Positions 7,028 through 9,385 of a DNA stretch of 9,385 nucleotides are shown one piece after another. Position 1 is the stretch's first letter. Every line of letters begins with the position of its first letter. Made by a program: the position numbers and the translations under genes. The DNA lies in contig JAAYFR010000370.1 of the NCBI GenBank assembly GCA_012728155.1, positions 1 to 9,385 on the forward strand. The letters are read 5' to 3'. This DNA is from Bacteroidales bacterium (GTDB lineage Bacteria; Bacteroidota; Bacteroidia; Bacteroidales; Dysgonomonadaceae). The notes under the pieces are model-generated. The model did not search any database. It saw nothing but the letters and a program-made list of their open reading frames with translations, and was not told the origin of the DNA.

Positions 7028-8395
7028 TTAATTTATCAATGTGAAAATATCCAATTCCAAGTTTTCAATTTCAAGCGCAATCTGTTTCAGGAAACGGGTA
7101 GCCTCTCCACCATCCAACGAACGGTGGTCATAGGTAAGACTCAACCCAATAAATGGGACAAAGGCATAAACGCCATCGCCGATATCTTTGGGCCGCGGTA
7201 CGATAGTATTTACCCCCAAGATGGCCGATTGAGGCAAATTAATGACCGGAGTAAATATCTCAACGCCGTAATTACCTAAATTGGATACGGTAAACGAACC
7301 TGCTTCCGATGAAAGGATATCGGGGTTCACACTCCCATTCCTGCAAGCGGCGGCAATCTCCTTGAATTGACGGGCCAATCCGGTAATGGAGAGATCATCG
7401 GCATTCCGCACTACCGGCACCATCAACCCTCTATCGGTATCTACTGCCAATCCAAGATGGATCTTATTAAAATAACGGACGCTGTCACCCAGAAAATGGG
7501 TGTTGACATTGGGAAATTTCTTCAACGCCTTGATTACCGAGAAGCAGACCATATCGTTCAACGTGATATTGACGTCGAGTTGTCCCTCTTCCAGCATCGC
7601 TTTGACTTTTTTTCTAAGGGCCAAAATTCGCCTCGCATCCGCTCCCAAATGGTGGGTAAGCTGCGCCGAATTCTGAAGGGAAGCGTGCATTGACCGCGCT
7701 ATGATTTTACGCATATTGGAGATCTTGCGATCTTCATAATCCTTGCCATAGACAGTGTTCACGGGGAGGAATAGATCGGAAGCCCTGGCCATACCTGCAA
7801 GCCCTGTTCCCGACGATTGCGGCAACAGTCCCTCCTCAGCTGCCAATTTCTTAGCCAATGGCGTCATCTTTGGACGATCTTCTAATGCCGCCTGCACATC
7901 TTTTTCTATAATTCTCCCTTTAGGACCACTCCCGGAAAGAGAGGAGGTATCCACAGCATTTTTCTCCGCCAATTTTCTGGCACGTGGAGAAACAGGAATC
8001 GCTCCAGGCTCTTTGTTAGAAACCACTGAATTCTCCTCCTGCCTTGCTACGTCGCCTCTGAAAGAGTCTGAAACAGTAGATTCTATGGTTTCAACTTCTT
8101 CCTCTGGCTCATCTTCAACTGCGCCACGTCCAACTAATAGCGAAGAGATATCTTCTCCCGGCTGTCCGATGATCATCATATTTTCCAATACGGACACCTC
8201 ATCGCCTTCACCGTAAAAACTTTCGAGCACAACACCCTCGACAGGAGATTCTTCTTCAAAGGAAGCCTTATCCGTTTCATAGGAAAAGAGAACCTCTCCC
8301 TTTTGTACAGTATCCCCTTTTTTCTTTTTCAGTTCGGTGATGATACAACTCTCTACTGATTGCCCCTGTTTGGGCATGATTACTACTACTGCCAT
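7028..8395 (-). CDS. Dihydrolipoamide acyltransferase (E2 core) of a 2-oxoacid dehydrogenase complex
   Basis: The 455-residue E2 is the first gene of the operon. It has one N-terminal lipoyl domain (about 1-80) with lipoylated Lys43 in YETDKASFEEE, then an acidic linker (about 93-130). A peripheral subunit-binding domain follows (about 133-172, starting IPVSPRARKLAEK). A second segment, 176-208 (MTPLAKKLAAEEG), strongly resembles another copy, with GTGLAGMARASDL replacing the usual GpGGRI.kxDv. The catalytic acyltransferase domain runs from about 222 to the end with TYDHRSLDGG (421-430), giving His424 and Asp428. It takes the acyl group made by E1 and transfers it to CoA, and its oligomeric core scaffolds E1 and E3. 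The acyl specificity (acetyl or branched-chain) is not evident, so no symbol is given. The start at ATG 8395 puts the lipoyl strand MAVVVIMPKQGQ at its usual place. Confidence 0.95.
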   Translation of the reverse strand: MAVVVIMPKQGQSVESCIITELKKKKGDTVQKGEVLFSYETDKASFEEESPVEGVVLESFYGEGDEVSVLENMMIIGQPGEDISSLLVGRGAVEDEPEEEVETIESTVSDSFRGDVARQEENSVVSNKEPGAIPVSPRARKLAEKNAVDTSSLSGSGPKGRIIEKDVQAALEDRPKMTPLAKKLAAEEGLLPQSSGTGLAGMARASDLFLPVNTVYGKDYEDRKISNMRKIIARSMHASLQNSAQLTHHLGADARRILALRKKVKAMLEEGQLDVNITLNDMVCFSVIKALKKFPNVNTHFLGDSVRYFNKIHLGLAVDTDRGLMVPVVRNADDLSITGLARQFKEIAAACRNGSVNPDILSSEAGSFTVSNLGNYGVEIFTPVINLPQSAILGVNTIVPRPKDIGDGVYAFVPFIGLSLTYDHRSLDGGEATRFLKQIALEIENLELDIFTLIN

Positions 8396-8454
8396 TTATG
8401 AATGATTTAAGTATGATATTTTGAGAACCAAAGGGGAATTCAAGCATACCTGCG

Positions 8455-8529
8455 CTATTCCGATTCGAATCCTATATGTTGACATATATAATTATAACCG
8501 ACGCCGACTTTACTGAACCTTGCTGACAT
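8455..8529 (-). CDS. Possible 24-residue leader ORF or gene remnant, low confidence
   Basis: ATG 8529 opens 24 codons ending in TAG, beginning MSARFSKVGVGYNY. The same frame is open for about 18 more codons upstream without an ATG and reads like protein (…QWYFSLDSIIEND…). I do not recognise it. It overlaps two of the leader hairpins, lacks an obvious ribosome-binding site and is short enough to occur by chance. It could be a leader peptide, a decayed gene end, or nothing. Confidence 0.15.
   Translation of the reverse strand: MSARFSKVGVGYNYICQHIGFESE
8473..8488. repeat. Hairpin in the E2 operon leader
   Basis: TATATGT (8473-8479) and ACATATA (8482-8488) are perfect inverted repeats. As RNA this gives a six-base A/U-rich stem with a four-base loop. 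It lies about 80 bases upstream of the E2 start and directly beside the GATTCGAATC palindrome (8462-8471). Confidence 0.4.
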
Positions 8530-8531
8530 AA

Positions 8532-8606
8532 GGATATCATTCTCAATGATAGAATCCAAAGAAAAGTACCATTGATGTGGTACTTAATATTTTCGGATCT
8601 CCGAAA
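8532..8606. repeat. Cluster of three consecutive hairpins in the E2 operon leader
   Basis: Three perfect inverted repeats lie side by side. TATCATT/AATGATA (8535-8551, loop CTC) is extended by GGA/TCC flanks to 8532-8557 with a three-base bulge. AAGTACCA/TGGTACTT spans 8564-8585 with an eight-base stem and six-base loop. TTTCGG/CCGAAA spans 8591-8606 with a four-base loop. They would fall in the 5' leader of the E2 transcript if it starts near 8647. Operator sites or a structured regulatory leader are both possible; I recognise no known riboswitch class. Confidence 0.45.
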
Positions 8607-8653
8607 GTCATTTTATTGAGTTCATTCAATGTGAGCGATACAGAAATTATCGA

Positions 8654-8661
8654 CAAATATA
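8654..8661 (-). promoter_or_regulatory. Possible -7 element of the E2-E3-E1 operon promoter
   Basis: Read on the minus strand, these bases are TATATTTG, an exact match to the Bacteroidetes -7 consensus TAnnTTTG. A TTTG that could serve as the -33 element (8688-8691) is 26 bases away, somewhat farther than normal. Transcription would start near 8647 and leave a leader of about 250 bases. Confidence 0.35.
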
Positions 8662-8811
8662 CAGCATTTGATTTCACAATCGGTTAACAAATTGACTTTT
8701 CTGCTATAATTTTTGGCAAAGATTTTTTATCCAGCGACGATTGATCTATTATTCGCCGCCCAACTCTTCAATTATATCTCTTTGGATGCATTATAAAAGC
8801 AAAACTTTATG

Positions 8812-8819
8812 TACCTTTG
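8812..8819 (+). promoter_or_regulatory. Probable -7 element of the pnp promoter
   Basis: TACCTTTG matches the Bacteroidetes -7 consensus TAnnTTTG exactly and sits 37 bases upstream of the pnp ATG, so the leader would be about 30 bases. The nearest upstream TTTG (8781-8784) is 27 bases away, a few bases more than the usual -33 spacing, so the -33 element is weak or displaced. Confidence 0.55.
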
Positions 8820-8856
8820 GGGGATTTTATGCAAAGAAAATAATAACTTATCATTT

Positions 8857-9385
8857 ATGACGAATCCAATTGTAAAGCAAATCGAGCTGTCAGATGGACG
8901 CACGATTACGCTGGAAACGGGGAAAGTGGCAAAACAGGCCGATGGCTCCGTCACTCTTCGTATGGGTGACACCATGTTGCTGGCTACCGTTTGTGCCGCC
9001 AAAGATGCAACCCCCGGAACCGATTTCATGCCGTTACAGGTTGAATACAGAGAAAAATTTGCCTCCTCCGGACGATTTCCGGGTGGTTTTTTGAAACGTG
9101 AAGGAAGGCCTTCCGACTCGGAAGTGCTCACCAGCCGGTTGATCGACCGCGTCCTGCGCCCCCTCTTTCCCGATGACTACCATGCCGATGTTTTTGTAAA
9201 TGTGATCCTTTATTCTTCCAACGGTGAAGATATGCCCGACGCATTGGCCGGACTGGCTGCTTCTGCAGCGCTATCCGTTTCTGACATACCTTTCCACGGA
9301 CCGATCTCAGAAGTACGTGTAGGACGTATCGACGGACAATTCGTGATAAATCCCACCTTCAAGCAATTGCAGCTGGCCGATATGG
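8857..9385 (+). CDS. pnp: Polynucleotide phosphorylase, N-terminal 176 residues (continues past window)
   Basis: The reading frame opens at ATG 8857 (MTNPIVKQIELSDGR) and runs off the window; the full protein is usually about 700 residues or more. The visible part is the first RNase PH domain: the GDTMLLATV strand (37-45), the RNA-contacting loop FLKRE (78-82) inside the GGF.KREGRPS signature, and TSRLIDRVLRPLFP. PNPase is a trimeric phosphorolytic 3'-to-5' exoribonuclease that degrades mRNA and releases nucleoside diphosphates. The C-terminal catalytic RNase PH, KH and S1 domains lie outside. It is transcribed away from the dehydrogenase operon, with no functional link implied. The leader is A/T-rich without a Shine-Dalgarno. 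Confidence 0.97.
   Translation, partial: MTNPIVKQIELSDGRTITLETGKVAKQADGSVTLRMGDTMLLATVCAAKDATPGTDFMPLQVEYREKFASSGRFPGGFLKREGRPSDSEVLTSRLIDRVLRPLFPDDYHADVFVNVILYSSNGEDMPDALAGLAASAALSVSDIPFHGPISEVRVGRIDGQFVINPTFKQLQLADM

Larger units (their letters stand above)
8396..8856. other. 461-base divergent intergenic region between the E2 operon and pnp
   Basis: No convincing gene lies here. The side next to E2 contains several hairpins (listed separately) and the palindrome GATTCGAATC (8462-8471). The side next to pnp is A/T-rich and carries the pnp -7 element. The region probably holds both promoters plus a leader of up to about 250 bases for the E2 operon. Confidence 0.7.

Noticed and set aside
8462..8471. 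GATTCGAATC resembling a tRNA T-loop
   Set aside because: Flanking bases do not form a five-base T-stem on either strand and no anticodon or acceptor arm can be placed; it is a simple palindrome.
8532..8557. TPP riboswitch suggested by a TGAGA motif and the TPP-dependent E1 downstream
   Set aside because: The partner CTGATC-type segment and the rest of the conserved THI-box core are absent.
8692..8710. TTGACT and TATAAT, like sigma-70 -35/-10 boxes
   Set aside because: The spacer is only 7 bases instead of about 17, and Bacteroidetes primary promoters use a different consensus.
8772..9131. 119-residue minus-strand ORF opposite the start of pnp
   Set aside because: It overlaps the clearly conserved pnp N-terminus and promoter and has no recognisable motif.

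Overview
The window looks like a chromosomal segment from a Bacteroidetes bacterium, most likely order Bacteroidales. The polynucleotide phosphorylase N-terminus and the fused 2-oxoacid dehydrogenase E1 have a Bacteroidales character. A match to the Bacteroidetes -7 promoter element (TAnnTTTG) lies just upstream of pnp, and leaders are A/T-rich with few Shine-Dalgarno sequences. Genus cannot be fixed from the sequence alone.

From 8395 down to 1983 the minus strand carries a compact operon for one 2-oxoacid dehydrogenase multienzyme complex: E2 acyltransferase (8395-7028), dihydrolipoyl dehydrogenase E3 (7021-5669), and a fused E1 alpha/beta thiamine-diphosphate decarboxylase (5599-3140). A PHP-domain metallohydrolase-like protein (3128-1983) follows after 11 bases. 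Spacers are 6, about 70 and 11 bases, so one transcript is likely. E1 would decarboxylate a 2-oxoacid, E2 would move the acyl group from its lipoyl arm to CoA, and E3 would reoxidise the arm with NAD+. The substrate (pyruvate, branched-chain or another 2-oxoacid) cannot be read from the sequence.

The next gene on the same strand (1764 to beyond base 1) is a class II aldolase fused to a short-chain dehydrogenase, of the rhamnulose-1-phosphate aldolase/lactaldehyde dehydrogenase type. It is cut by the window edge. The 218-base gap before it contains a 150-base imperfect palindrome (1805-1954) with 13-base terminal inverted repeats. This is the most striking non-coding structure in the window.

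Between the E2 start and pnp is a 461-base divergent intergenic region (8396-8856). It holds at least four short hairpins on the E2 side, one possible minus-strand -7 element (8654-8661) and a good plus-strand -7 element (8812-8819) for pnp. The plus strand then carries the first 176 codons of pnp (8857 to the window end), a housekeeping RNA-turnover gene. I saw no rRNA, tRNA, CRISPR array or transposase.
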